Shown one piece after another: positions 49,252-58,390 of a DNA stretch of 64,000 nucleotides (positions within the stretch are counted from its first letter, which is position 1; the number at the start of each line of letters is the position of its first letter). Made by a program: the position numbers and the translations under genes. The stretch comes from Orbaceae bacterium lpD02. GTDB lineage: Bacteria; Pseudomonadota; Gammaproteobacteria; Enterobacterales; Orbaceae. The notes beneath the pieces are model-generated. The model saw only the letters and a program-made list of their open reading frames with translations. It was not told where the DNA came from and ran no database searches. Where the stretch lies: NCBI GenBank assembly GCA_036251875.1, contig CP133960.1, positions 992,001 to 1,056,000 on the forward strand, written 5' to 3'.

Positions 49252-49944
49252 TTACAATGTCGGAATGGTTTTAATTATTTCAATACGCATCAAATAATTG
49301 TACAGTGGCGTCAGTTGTTTAAAGCCTTTTAATAATTTTTTTGCTAAATCAGCCTTAAAGATATCTTCGATTTGAGTACTAGTAGCCATAATAGCGAAAT
49401 TTTTACGGTTATACCAATTTGCAATTTGCTCAGGTTGATCTTTGATTAATGGTCGTTTATATTTTTCACCGACGAGCTCAAACGGCTTCTTTACGCAACG
49501 AATGACATCTAGGAATTTATTAGGATCTTGGTTTATCTCACTCCTAAAAATATCCATGGTTTGCTTTGGTGCGCAATAATAACCAAGCCCGTAACGATAC
49601 ATATCGGGGGCTATTTCGAAAAAATATACTGGAGACTCTTTCCAATCCTTGCTTGGTCTTTTAAAGGTTAGCCATAATCGGCTACGGTACAGCGATTTAT
49701 CATGTGAAAAACGCGTGTCTCGATTAATTCTAGAAATTGTTTTACCTATAGCTGGCTTAGTTTCAAACCACTCATCGATTATTAACATTCCTGATGTTAG
49801 CTGTTCAACTAATGAACGAAAAGGTTTTATAAGCTCATCATCATAAACCTCACGATTTTCGGCAAACCACTCTCTACTATTTTGCTTTCTAACTTCTTGC
49901 AAAAAATTTAATCCGGCTTGGCTAAATCCAGTAAATTGAGTCAT
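49252..49944 (-). CDS. DUF2461 family protein of unknown function
   Basis: 230 aa from the ATG at 49944, which has AAGGTG 6 bases upstream; a GTG three codons earlier is less likely. It matches the DUF2461 family (N-terminal FSQAGLNFLQEVRKQNSREWFAENRE, then SRINRDTRFSHDKSLYRSRLWLTF and PVYFFEIAPD). No catalytic function is established. It follows kdsB on the same strand, 34 bases after its stop. Confidence 0.8.
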   Translation of the reverse strand: MTQFTGFSQAGLNFLQEVRKQNSREWFAENREVYDDELIKPFRSLVEQLTSGMLIIDEWFETKPAIGKTISRINRDTRFSHDKSLYRSRLWLTFKRPSKDWKESPVYFFEIAPDMYRYGLGYYCAPKQTMDIFRSEINQDPNKFLDVIRCVKKPFELVGEKYKRPLIKDQPEQIANWYNRKNFAIMATSTQIEDIFKADLAKKLLKGFKQLTPLYNYLMRIEIIKTIPTL

Positions 49945-49978
49945 AGCAATCACCTTTTATTTATTGAATTAATAATTG

Positions 49979-50731
49979 TTAACGATTGGCATAAATTCGC
50001 CTAACGTTATCGAGATCTTCTTGGGTATCGACACCAATCGCAGGCACTTCTTGTGCAACGTCTACATGAATTTTTTCACCATACCAAAGGATCCTTAATT
50101 GCTCGAGCATTTCTATTTGTTCAAGCATACTTGGCTGCCAGTTAACGTATTTTCGAATAAAACCTGCCCGATAAGCATAGATACCAATATGACGTAAATA
50201 AAAATCACCGATTAAATCTTTCGTCACTGCGAAACGATCTCGATCCCAAGGAATAGTTGCACGAGAAAAATAGAGAGCATAACCGTCTTTATCTGTAACC
50301 ACTTTAACTGCACCTGGATTAAAGGCCTCTTGAGCGTGAGTGATAGGAACGGCAAGTGTCGCCATCCCTGTTTTATATTCAATTAAATTATTGGCAACTT
50401 GATCAATAATTACGGGAGGGATAAGTGGCTCGTCACCTTGAACATTAACAATTATATCATCATCATTAAATTGGCATAAATTGATAACTTCAGCTAAACG
50501 CTCCGTTCCTGAATTATGTTTTTCACTAGTCAAAACAACTTCACCACCAAATGACGAAACAACATCAAATACCTGTTGGTTATCGGTTGCGACAATAACT
50601 CTGTCAGCAGAACTAAGTTTTGCTTGCTCCATGACACGGATAACCATCGGTTTACCAGCAATATCAGCAAGCGGCTTACCTGGCAAACGAGTTGATGCAT
50701 AGCGAGCGGGAATGACAACGGTATAACTCAT
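49979..50731 (-). CDS. kdsB: 3-deoxy-manno-octulosonate cytidylyltransferase
   Basis: 250 aa. The N-terminal [19 protein letters not shown] is the nucleotide-binding signature, and [12 protein letters not shown] and [10 protein letters not shown] are present. It makes CMP-Kdo, the donor for lipid A Kdo transfer. It overlaps ycaR by 4 bases (ATGA) and belongs with lpxK in a lipopolysaccharide cluster. Confidence 0.96.
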   Translation of the reverse strand: MSYTVVIPARYASTRLPGKPLADIAGKPMVIRVMEQAKLSSADRVIVATDNQQVFDVVSSFGGEVVLTSEKHNSGTERLAEVINLCQFNDDDIIVNVQGDEPLIPPVIIDQVANNLIEYKTGMATLAVPITHAQEAFNPGAVKVVTDKDGYALYFSRATIPWDRDRFAVTKDLIGDFYLRHIGIYAYRAGFIRKYVNWQPSMLEQIEMLEQLRILWYGEKIHVDVAQEVPAIGVDTQEDLDNVRRIYANR

Positions 50732-50907
50732 GCTTGCTCCTCAAGCTCTAATGGCTTAGCTTTATTTACCAACAAAGTAGGGATCCCATCATTAATGTCA
50801 TAAATTAAGCCATCTTTACGGCAAGTAAGATTTTGTGCGTGTTCATTATAGTCAAGTTCCCCAAAACACTTAGGACATGCAATAGAGCTAAGTAATTTTT
50901 CTTTCAT
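50728..50907 (-). CDS. ycaR: YcaR, small Trm112-like protein (UPF0434)
   Basis: 59 aa, found by reading the minus strand between lpxK and kdsB. The sequence starts [14 protein letters not shown] and contains CPKC and [20 protein letters not shown], the Trm112/YcaR pattern (CPxC near the start, then a single Cys and IPxLL). Trm112-like proteins act as partners of methyltransferases; in bacteria the YcaR role is not known. It overlaps kdsB by 4 bases and lies 28 bases after the lpxK stop, the same place as in E. coli. Intact. Confidence 0.9.
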   Translation of the reverse strand: MKEKLLSSIACPKCFGELDYNEHAQNLTCRKDGLIYDINDGIPTLLVNKAKPLELEEQA

Positions 50908-50935
50908 AACGTCTGTACCTTAATTAATAATATTA

Positions 50936-51907
50936 TTAATTGATTTTATTTAATAAATTTTCAATAAATTGAGTTGGTAATACGGCATTAATGGGTAAAT
51001 ACCACCAATTACTTTGAGCGAATTTTACACATTTGACAGCATCTTTTTCAGTCATCAAAAGAGTTTGATTAGAATTAGTTAATTTTAATAATTGCTCTTT
51101 AGAGTAATTTTGATGATCAACAAAAGATATTGTCTTGGTTAAGTCAACATTTTGCTTTTCAAGCATGGTAAAAAATCGACTCGGATCGCCAATGCCTGCA
51201 ATAGCACAAACATCAACTAACTGATTAATTGGTTTGTGTTCTTTAGTCAAAATATTAATCGCATCAATCGGTACTAGTTGCATCGAATATGCGTTAGCAT
51301 ACGCTTTATTGCTATCACCATTAATAATTAAATAGTCAATGTCGTTTAAACGTGATGTAGATTCGCGCATTGGTCCAGCAGGTAAATACCATCCATTACC
51401 AAAACCTCGTTTACCATCAACGACAACAATTTCTATATCACGTTTTAATGAATAATGCTGTAAGCCATCATCCGTAATAATAATATCGATGGGATAGTTT
51501 TCTAATAAAACTTTTACAGCATCAGCGCGTTTAGGCGCAACAGCAAATGGAACTTTTGTACGTTGGTACACTAAAACGGGCTCATCACCAACAATGCATG
51601 CTGGTGTTTTATCGGTTACAATAATGGGATAAGAAGCACTCTTACCTCCATATCCACGCGACACCACACCAATGCAATAACCTTTAGCAAGTAATTGTTC
51701 AACTAGATATACAACGACTGGCGTTTTACCATTGCCACCTACAGATAAGTTACCTACCACAATAACTGGAACAGGAGCCTGCCATGATTTAAATATCCCT
51801 AATCGATACAGCGTTTTTCGAATAAAGACAACTAAACCATATAGTATTGAAAAAGGAACCAATAGCCAATATAGCTTACTTTCTCCTGACCAGATTTTTT
51901 TAATCAT
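50936..51907 (-). CDS. lpxK: Tetraacyldisaccharide 4'-kinase
   Basis: 323 aa. N-terminal membrane-associated helix (about 13-32), then the Walker A VGNLSVGGNGKTPVV at about 51-65 and DDGLQHYSLKRDIEIVVVDG. It phosphorylates the lipid A disaccharide at the 4' position on the inner membrane. In E. coli msbA lies directly upstream in the same operon; here the upstream 157 bases hold no gene and comEC comes next. Confidence 0.95.
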   Translation of the reverse strand: MIKKIWSGESKLYWLLVPFSILYGLVVFIRKTLYRLGIFKSWQAPVPVIVVGNLSVGGNGKTPVVVYLVEQLLAKGYCIGVVSRGYGGKSASYPIIVTDKTPACIVGDEPVLVYQRTKVPFAVAPKRADAVKVLLENYPIDIIITDDGLQHYSLKRDIEIVVVDGKRGFGNGWYLPAGPMRESTSRLNDIDYLIINGDSNKAYANAYSMQLVPIDAINILTKEHKPINQLVDVCAIAGIGDPSRFFTMLEKQNVDLTKTISFVDHQNYSKEQLLKLTNSNQTLLMTEKDAVKCVKFAQSNWWYLPINAVLPTQFIENLLNKIN

Positions 51908-52064
51908 GCAATAATGTTCTCATTTTAGCTCGTAACTAAATTAAATCAGATAAGCCCAACGTAAACACCATTAAGAACTTACCACAACAATAATGGTTTA
52001 GTTTGTGTTTAATGATGAGATTTTTGTGGGCTACAACTCTGTATAATTGCGGTCTATTTTACCC

Positions 52065-54398
52065 CTAATTAGGTAAAGCACCAAACCAATCATGATACCA
52101 ACGAGGTTTTATTTCATTGCGCATCGTCTTCACAATCAATTCATCCGAATAAAATAATATTGAAATCTGCCCAAAGTAGCTAGTTAAATAGTACGTTAAT
52201 TTAAGTTCATTATAACGATTTAATACTTTATTTGCTGGTAGTTTCCAAGGGTTATAGCGTGATGTAGAACCAAGAGAAATCTTAGGGCTTACATTAGACA
52301 AAAAAGCATAATGTGATGAAGAGTTACTAGCATGATGCGGAATTTGTAAAATGGTTGAAGAGAGTAGCTGTTTTTTGTGTAGGATTAATTGTTGTTCTTG
52401 CTGCTTTTCTAAATCACCAGTTAACAAAATCGTATATACTCCATCAGAGATCTGCACAACACAAGATTCAGCATTTAATGCGGTGCCACTCGCTTCGTTC
52501 GGCCATAATATTGATAATGTTAGGCCTTGCCAATCAAGCTTATTGCCACTCACACAAATATAGTTATTATTTAATTTGCTCGATGAGCTCATCAACCAAG
52601 CATCAGGATAATACTTTTTAATAGTATCTAAACCACCAATATGATCATTGTGCTCATGGCTAATGATAATCCCCTCAACAGAAAGATTATGCCATTTTAA
52701 AAATGGTACAATAATTCGCTCTGCTGCAGAGCTATTTTGCCATTTCGCGCCAGTATCATACAAAATCGCTGAATTACCACTGCGAATAACAATAGCTAAA
52801 CCATGACCAACGTCCAACATATCCAATTGCCAACGTTCTTGTCTTTGCTTTATTGCCGGGGATAGCATAAGTAAAAATATCAATAATAGTGATATTTTAT
52901 GCTGTTGCCACACATTGATCCTATGAACAATTAATACTAGCCATCCGATATAGCCAAACCAATAATACTGCGAAGGAAAATGCAACCAATAGCCAGACAA
53001 TTGTTTTAATAGATAAAATAATCCACTTAAAGAAAGATCAGCCATCATCCCAAGCCAAATCGTTAGATAGGAAAAATTTAAAAAACTCATTACCATCATC
53101 ATTACTATAGCAGGAAATGTAATCAAAGAAATAAGTGGGATTGCCATAAGATTAGCAATAATAGCAACACTGCTAATGCCATTAAAAATGAAGAATTGTA
53201 TCGGTAATAATAAAAAAGTTAATAAAAATTGTAATTTTAATAACTGCCATAAATAACTGTTTTTAATGCTAGACTTCTTTAAAGTAGGAAACCATTGTGC
53301 AATAAAAATTAAACACATAACAGCATAGCAAGAGAGCCAAAAGCTTTCAGATAAGATCATTAGAGGATCAAAAAAAAGTAATATCGCGATAATACGATTA
53401 ATTACCTGCCAAGAGTTCAATGACTTTTTGTAATAACGCAACACTAACCATATAAATAAGGCCAATATTGCCCGCATCACTGGGGGATTGAGACCGACAA
53501 GCCAAGCATAAAACGTCGCGACAGCTAATCCTCCTAGCAAAGGAAACCAATAAAATATTAATCTAATCGGTAATATAAATTGCACGCCTTTTATTAGTTG
53601 GTTTACCAAATAAACCACTAATATAATGTGCATACCAGAAATAGCCATTAAGTGAGCAATTCCCGTTTGGTACATGATAATTTTATGTTCAGAAGTTAAC
53701 TTTGAGCGCTCACCAAATGCTAAAGCAAGTATGATATCGCCATAATTAAATAAATCAGCATAGAGTAAGGTTTTATCGACGAGCTGCTGCCGAAAGCTCT
53801 TAGTGTTTTCGATTTGAATTGCCTCATCAATAGCACCAACTAATAAGCGACGATTAGCCATAGCAAATCGCTGACGATCAAAACCACCTTGATTCAGGTT
53901 GCCGTGTACGACTTTCGTTTTTATTCTTAATTGCCATCTCTCACCCGCGGCGGGAATAATGTTGTTTTTCCATAACAATGAAATAGTCAATTGGTTATTT
54001 ATTGGCCGTTGATCTATTTCTTTAATCTCAAAATCAATATAATGCTCATCTTGCTTATCAATAATGCTATCTTGGCTAATTTTAATACTTTTAACTACCG
54101 CTACTATGGTGATTTTTTTGTCAATATATCGCTCAACTAATATTAGATAATTTAATGCACTTTGAGTGGACCATAAAAAGCTAGCTAATAAAAACCCAAT
54201 CACAAGCACCATTACGTTTTTTAAAAATAAATTTAAGAATGCGATAAAAATGAGTGCTGACAGTAGAAAATAGCAGGTTCCAATAGTTGGTAGTTTTGCT
54301 AAAAATAATATTGATAAGCAACCAATTGAAAAGCAAAGACAATATAGATCACATAATATTTTATGACTCAATAAGATACCCTTAATACTAATTATCAA
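52065..54398 (-). CDS. comEC: ComEC/Rec2 DNA-uptake channel
   Basis: 777 aa. About ten membrane segments, the ComEC competence domain with GIAHLMAISGMHIILV (about 228-243), and a C-terminal metallo-beta-lactamase-like domain with ISHEHNDHIGGLDTIKKYY. ComEC translocates single-stranded DNA through the inner membrane in transformation. It is the E. coli ycaI position (ycaI-msbA-lpxK) minus msbA. Full length, suggesting that DNA uptake may be functional together with the pilin-like genes at 32895-34695 (inference). Confidence 0.93.
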   Translation of the reverse strand: MIISIKGILLSHKILCDLYCLCFSIGCLSILFLAKLPTIGTCYFLLSALIFIAFLNLFLKNVMVLVIGFLLASFLWSTQSALNYLILVERYIDKKITIVAVVKSIKISQDSIIDKQDEHYIDFEIKEIDQRPINNQLTISLLWKNNIIPAAGERWQLRIKTKVVHGNLNQGGFDRQRFAMANRRLLVGAIDEAIQIENTKSFRQQLVDKTLLYADLFNYGDIILALAFGERSKLTSEHKIIMYQTGIAHLMAISGMHIILVVYLVNQLIKGVQFILPIRLIFYWFPLLGGLAVATFYAWLVGLNPPVMRAILALFIWLVLRYYKKSLNSWQVINRIIAILLFFDPLMILSESFWLSCYAVMCLIFIAQWFPTLKKSSIKNSYLWQLLKLQFLLTFLLLPIQFFIFNGISSVAIIANLMAIPLISLITFPAIVMMMVMSFLNFSYLTIWLGMMADLSLSGLFYLLKQLSGYWLHFPSQYYWFGYIGWLVLIVHRINVWQQHKISLLLIFLLMLSPAIKQRQERWQLDMLDVGHGLAIVIRSGNSAILYDTGAKWQNSSAAERIIVPFLKWHNLSVEGIIISHEHNDHIGGLDTIKKYYPDAWLMSSSSKLNNNYICVSGNKLDWQGLTLSILWPNEASGTALNAESCVVQISDGVYTILLTGDLEKQQEQQLILHKKQLLSSTILQIPHHASNSSSHYAFLSNVSPKISLGSTSRYNPWKLPANKVLNRYNELKLTYYLTSYFGQISILFYSDELIVKTMRNEIKPRWYHDWFGALPN

Positions 54399-54751
54399 TT
54401 AATTTGAGCTAGAAATGAAAATTGATAACCTGTTATTTTTTCGAAGATAGGTAAAAATTAACAGATCAAAGAATCTAATGAGGAGGTTTAATTATAGCTG
54501 GAATTTTGCTCGCAAAATATAGTGCAAGCAACCTGTTGGTATTAAAATATTGGCGTCAAAAACAAGTAATTTAGGTTACCGAATGAAATGTCCTATAAAA
54601 TAGTAAAATTTATTAAATTACTAATATTAACGATTCAGCACTTATGCGTATTTGTTCAGCCGGTTGATTAAGTGAGTGAAATAATATCGACAACATTTTT
54701 ATTCTATTAATTAATTTTCTTTTTTTTTTAGCCAGGAGCAGAGTAAAACAA
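54399..54751. other. Gene-free stretch between aroD and comEC
   Basis: I see no coding frame of note. A GAGGAGG sequence at 54480-54486 resembles a ribosome-binding site but is followed by no ATG. A T-rich run lies near 54717-54730, beside the aroD 3' end. Confidence 0.4.
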
Positions 54752-55510
54752 TTAAGATATACTTCGATGTAGTATATTTAATATGTACCTTAACTCTTTA
54801 ACATCTAACTGGCCTGGTGCTGACGCATGTTTTACCGTACCAAATGTCAAATCAGAACCAAATATTTCGCCCGATACTCGACTAACGGTCCCCATTCCTG
54901 CCATAGACATGGTAATGAGTGGCTTTTTCGTATATTTTTCTTTCATTTCAGTCGTCGCTGATAATAAGGTAAGTACATCATCCGCTGAACGCGGCATTAC
55001 AGCTATCTTAATGATGTCAGCGCCTAAATTTTGCATTTTGCGTAAACGATAAATAATCTCGTTTTTATTTGGTGTCTTATCAAAATCATGATTTGAGGCG
55101 ATGACGAGTACATTATTTTGATGTGCATGAGTAATAATGTCGCGTACATAGTCATCTCCAGTAAACACTTCTATATCAACAAAATCGATAAAGCCACTGG
55201 TGATCATTTGTTGATTAAGATTAAGATAAAACTCAATTGATGCAGGGTAAACCCCGCCTTCATTAGCGGTTCGAAAAGTAAATAATATAGGCTTATGCCC
55301 AATTATTTGACTAACTTTACTTGCTGCGAGTTTGACTTTATCAATATCGTTTACCTCTTGAAAATGATCGACTCGCCATTCTAATATATCAAAATCAATA
55401 TTTTTTAATAAGCTAACTTCATCAATTAACTCTTGTTCTGTTTTACTTATTACAGGTACAATAATTTTAGGTGTACCAACGCCAATATCTAAACCTTTAA
55501 CTGTAATCAT
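54752..55510 (-). CDS. aroD: Type I 3-dehydroquinate dehydratase
   Basis: 252 aa. ILEWRVDHFQ carries the active-site Glu-Arg pair, VLVIASNHDFDKTP has the catalytic His, IIKIAVMPRSADDV has the Schiff-base Lys, and SMAGMGTVSRVSGEIFGSDLTFGTV is the C-terminal signature. It converts 3-dehydroquinate to 3-dehydroshikimate in the chorismate pathway or in quinate use. aroL and aroE lie upstream on the same strand with long gaps (365 and 286 bases). Confidence 0.95.
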   Translation of the reverse strand: MITVKGLDIGVGTPKIIVPVISKTEQELIDEVSLLKNIDFDILEWRVDHFQEVNDIDKVKLAASKVSQIIGHKPILFTFRTANEGGVYPASIEFYLNLNQQMITSGFIDFVDIEVFTGDDYVRDIITHAHQNNVLVIASNHDFDKTPNKNEIIYRLRKMQNLGADIIKIAVMPRSADDVLTLLSATTEMKEKYTKKPLITMSMAGMGTVSRVSGEIFGSDLTFGTVKHASAPGQLDVKELRYILNILHRSIS

Positions 55511-55875
55511 CGCTATTTAATCACCAAATTTTTGATCCTATTATTATCTGCAATATCATTTTATCCAAATAAAATTAGTTATTTTTTCTATTAACAAATC
55601 AAACTTAATACAATTCTAAATAAAGTCATAATTTGAATTATACGGTTAGTATAAACTGAACTAGCAACAGTAAAATCGCTTCAACCATTGACCGACCGAC
55701 ACACACCATAATAAATTAAAGTTGAAAATTTACTGGGATAATTTTAACGTGGATACATTATTTTTCAATAATGAAGGAATTGTCAAAGTCACTTTGCTAA
55801 AAAATGGGATAGTTAACGTGATTCAATGGGAAGCCCAACTAATTTAATAAAAACTATTGAAGATTATGTTAGTAA
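55511..55875. other. Gap between aroL and aroD with one unrecognised small open frame
   Basis: On the plus strand a frame from GTG 55750 to a TAA near 55848 encodes about 32 residues (DTLFFNNEGIVKVTLLKNG...). I do not recognise it and it may be chance or the remnant of a decayed gene. Nothing else is apparent. Confidence 0.3.
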
Positions 55876-56391
55876 CTAATTAATATTCAATGCATCAAGC
55901 ATCTGGCTTAAGATATTTATTTCTTCACAATCAACACTAATTATATGAGTTGCACAATCCATATACAAATGATGACGTTCAGATAAGATCCTCTCCATCT
56001 CATCAACAATTGATAAACCCGTCAATGATGGACGTTGCGCAACATTTGGATCTGCTATTAATCGAGAGGCCAATAGTTGAGCCGGAGCGGAAAGGAAAAA
56101 TACAATTCCTCTTTGCTGCATAAATGCACGGTTATGATCTGATAATACCATTCCCCCTCCTGTTGCAACCACTCGACAAGGGGCTGTTACATCTTTAAGT
56201 GCTTGGCTTTCTCTTACCCTAAAGCCTTCCCAGCCTTCTTTTTCTACGATTTCAGCTATTGTACACTTAGTCGATTCTAGTAAATAAACATCAGTATCAA
56301 TAAAAGAATAATTCAATTTTTCTGCAAGCAGCTTTCCTATTGTTGTTTTACCAGCAGCTCTTGCGCCAACTAAATAAATAGTTTTATTCAT
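55876..56391 (-). CDS. aroL: Shikimate kinase, AroL type
   Basis: 171 aa. Walker A GARAAGKTT is at residues 9-17 (here Ala replaces the usual Gly in GxxGxGKT, as tolerated in AroL-like kinases), DTD at 33-35 binds magnesium, and ATGGGMVL and QRPSLTG are substrate and lid motifs. EKEGWEGFRVRESQALKDVTAP resembles E. coli AroL more than AroK. It makes shikimate-3-phosphate. Its ATG is preceded by a weak site. Confidence 0.9.
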   Translation of the reverse strand: MNKTIYLVGARAAGKTTIGKLLAEKLNYSFIDTDVYLLESTKCTIAEIVEKEGWEGFRVRESQALKDVTAPCRVVATGGGMVLSDHNRAFMQQRGIVFFLSAPAQLLASRLIADPNVAQRPSLTGLSIVDEMERILSERHHLYMDCATHIISVDCEEINILSQMLDALNIN

Positions 56392-56677
56392 GATTGATGT
56401 CTCAGAAAGTTAACAAAATAGTGCTATCATATTATGTATAAAAAGTAGATTTGCAACTAATATTTACACATAATTCTAATTTAAAAAATAATATTATTTA
56501 TCAATAAAAATCAATGTAAACATATTGTTACAAGCTAATAAATAACACATTATTAAATATCTTTTATAAAAATCCAAACTAAAGCAATTGATTGCATAAT
56601 TGATAAAAGTCTATTTTTAAGATTAAGTGAGCTACCCTAATTAGCTAACTAATTTTATTCAACTTGTTACAAGCAAA

Positions 56678-57508
56678 TCATTTACTGGCTAATGCGCTAA
56701 TAACAGCTTGTTTAGCTTTATCTGATAAATTATTACCTGTCCAAATTTTATACTGCTCATTTGCCTGACCAATAAACATCTCTCGACCAGAAATAGAGGC
56801 CCATCCAGCTTTTTCAGCTTCTAAACGAAATTTAGTATAATAAGGTGTATATACAATATCATAGGCCACTCCTTTGCCTTTAAACCACTCTGCATTATAT
56901 GGTGTTTCATTTTCAAATTTACCCAGCATACCCAATGGCGTCGAGTTAATAATTATTTGAGCACCAGTATGGCCTCGCTCATTCCAATTAACGGCTTTTA
57001 AATTGAATCTCTCTGCTAATATTTTGGATGAATTCCCAACTGCGTCGGTTATAGTGATATCGGTATAACCAAGAGATTGTAAACCAACAATAGCAGCCCT
57101 TGCCGATCCGCCAGCACCAAGTAATAATACTTTTTGGTACTCTTTAGGTAAAGGATCTTTCTCTAGCGGTGCAATAAAACCTTTTACATCAGTATTATCT
57201 CCACACAATTTTTCGCCATTCCAATAAATTAAGTTGACGGCTCCAATTTTTTTTACTCGTTCGGTTACTTCGTCAAGAAAAGGAATCACCGCTTGCTTGT
57301 GGGGAATTGTGACACAACAGCCTCTGATATTAAGTAGTCTTACTGATTTAATAAAATTTTCGACTTCTTCTACAGGTGTTGGCCACGCAACTAATATAGC
57401 AGGAATATTTTGTTCATTAAAAGAAGTAGTATGAATGAGTGGGCTAAGTGTTTGACCTAATGGATAACCAATAATCCCATAAATACTATACGGCTTGAAT
57501 TGACTCAT
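56678..57508 (-). CDS. aroE: Shikimate dehydrogenase, divergent AroE-type
   Basis: 276 aa from the ATG at 57508 with AAGGAT 7 bases upstream; an ATG at 57550 would add 14 odd residues. GYPLGQTLSPLIHTTSF binds shikimate, Lys in VTIPHKQA and Asp in GDNTDVKGF are catalytic, and LLGAGGSARAAIVGLQSLG is the NADP-binding turn. VTIPHK replaces the usual VTxPxK form of enteric AroE (VTLPFK), so this copy is a different lineage from E. coli AroE. It could act in shikimate synthesis or in quinate/shikimate breakdown; whether a second aroE exists is not visible. Confidence 0.85.
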   Translation of the reverse strand: MSQFKPYSIYGIIGYPLGQTLSPLIHTTSFNEQNIPAILVAWPTPVEEVENFIKSVRLLNIRGCCVTIPHKQAVIPFLDEVTERVKKIGAVNLIYWNGEKLCGDNTDVKGFIAPLEKDPLPKEYQKVLLLGAGGSARAAIVGLQSLGYTDITITDAVGNSSKILAERFNLKAVNWNERGHTGAQIIINSTPLGMLGKFENETPYNAEWFKGKGVAYDIVYTPYYTKFRLEAEKAGWASISGREMFIGQANEQYKIWTGNNLSDKAKQAVISALASK

Positions 57509-57716
57509 ACAAAATATCCTTTTATTAAAACATAAAGTATAAAATAACAAATATCATCATTTTATATATTAAAAAAACTATCATTACAATACTGTATTAT
57601 GGATCGATAAATTTTTGTGTACTAGGTAGTTTGGGGCGATTTTATTAATGTACATTAACGATTCATTAGCTTAGGTAGCCACACTACTCCGTCATTTTCT
57701 CAATCCATATAATTAA

Positions 57717-57732
57717 TGGAAACGGTTGCTTT
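57717..57732. promoter_or_regulatory. PurR-type (LacI-family) operator without a gene
   Basis: Minus-strand AAGCAACCGTTTCCAT fits the E. coli PurR box pattern ANGCAANCGNTTNCNT at every fixed position. A TATAAT hexamer lies about 10 bases upstream on the plus strand (57707-57712). No open frame follows on either side within 200 bases, so this may be a promoter left over from a lost gene. Confidence 0.5.
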
Positions 57733-57880
57733 CATTGCATTTTCATAGTTACTCAATTAATAGCGCTAGTTAATATTACACTTGATTCGCCAAGCGAGTA
57801 TAATTCAACATCTATTTAACCACTCAATTATTAATAAAGTGGGAAAAAGTATTTTGCTCCTGAAGCGCTGCCGCAAATAA

Positions 57881-58105
57881 TTAGATGATATTTTGTACAT
57901 GGATAACGCTTAGTGCATGAACAAAAGTAAGAGCATCACGACACATACCGTCTAGCGCTTTAACAAAGTGCTCGCCTTCCTTCGTTAATTCAAAACTTCA
58001 CCCTTGTCTAAAATAGACTAATCTCAACTTTTTTCTAATCCACTAATTGCATAATAGCTTGAATCAGGCTGCTGAATAAGGAAGTATTTAGAGCTAGAGT
58101 TATGA
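57881..58105 (-). pseudogene. Decayed LysR-family regulator (N-terminal part)
   Basis: Read on the minus strand, the frame SSKYFLIQQPDSSYYAISGLEK matches the LysR helix-turn-helix (QQPxxSxAIxxLEKxLG), ends in a stop, and continues in another frame as KKLRLVYFRQG, an in-frame TGA, then SFELTKEGEHFVKALDGM, the typical LysR continuation (LTxEGxxFxxxA). A frameshift plus an internal stop destroy the gene, and the effector domain is missing. It may once have controlled the neighbouring aroD/aroE genes, as LysR regulators of quinate or shikimate use do (inference). Confidence 0.7.
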
Positions 58106-58334
58106 TTTTGCAAATATTAAAAATATTTTAGTTACTTTATGTCCATCAACCACATGATTCTAATGGTTAATATAATAAGCACAACCTTTTAGCATTAAAA
58201 GGCTAGTTTGGCAAAATCTAATCATAAAAATAAGTAATTAATTAGTATAATTTGATATAAGGAATGTATCTAGATTGAATAACCAAATTATAGAATTTTA
58301 TAATTTAGTAAAAAAAGTGAACTTATCATTTGAA

Positions 58335-58367
58335 AAATAAGTACTTATTTAAAATAAGTACTTATTT
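58335..58367 (-). repeat. Two tandem copies of the palindrome AAATAAGTACTTATTT after ihfB
   Basis: 58335-58350 and 58352-58367 are the same 16-base perfect palindrome one base apart. Either copy can fold alone or they can pair with each other into a 16-base stem. It lies 24 bases past the ihfB stop and is followed on the minus strand by TTTTT, so it probably terminates the rpsA-ihfB transcript. Confidence 0.6.
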
Positions 58368-58390
58368 TTAAATTATGAGCAAAACGTTAC

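Larger units (their letters stand above)
57509..58390. other. Decayed, gene-free 0.88 kb stretch between aroE and ihfB
   Basis: No intact gene. It holds a perfect palindrome TTAATGTACATTAA (57645-57658), a PurR-type operator with a TATAAT hexamer, a LysR-type pseudogene, a 7-base hairpin (58185-58202) and two tandem palindromes before ihfB. The last items are listed separately. The picture is of a locus where one or more genes have rotted away. Confidence 0.65.
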
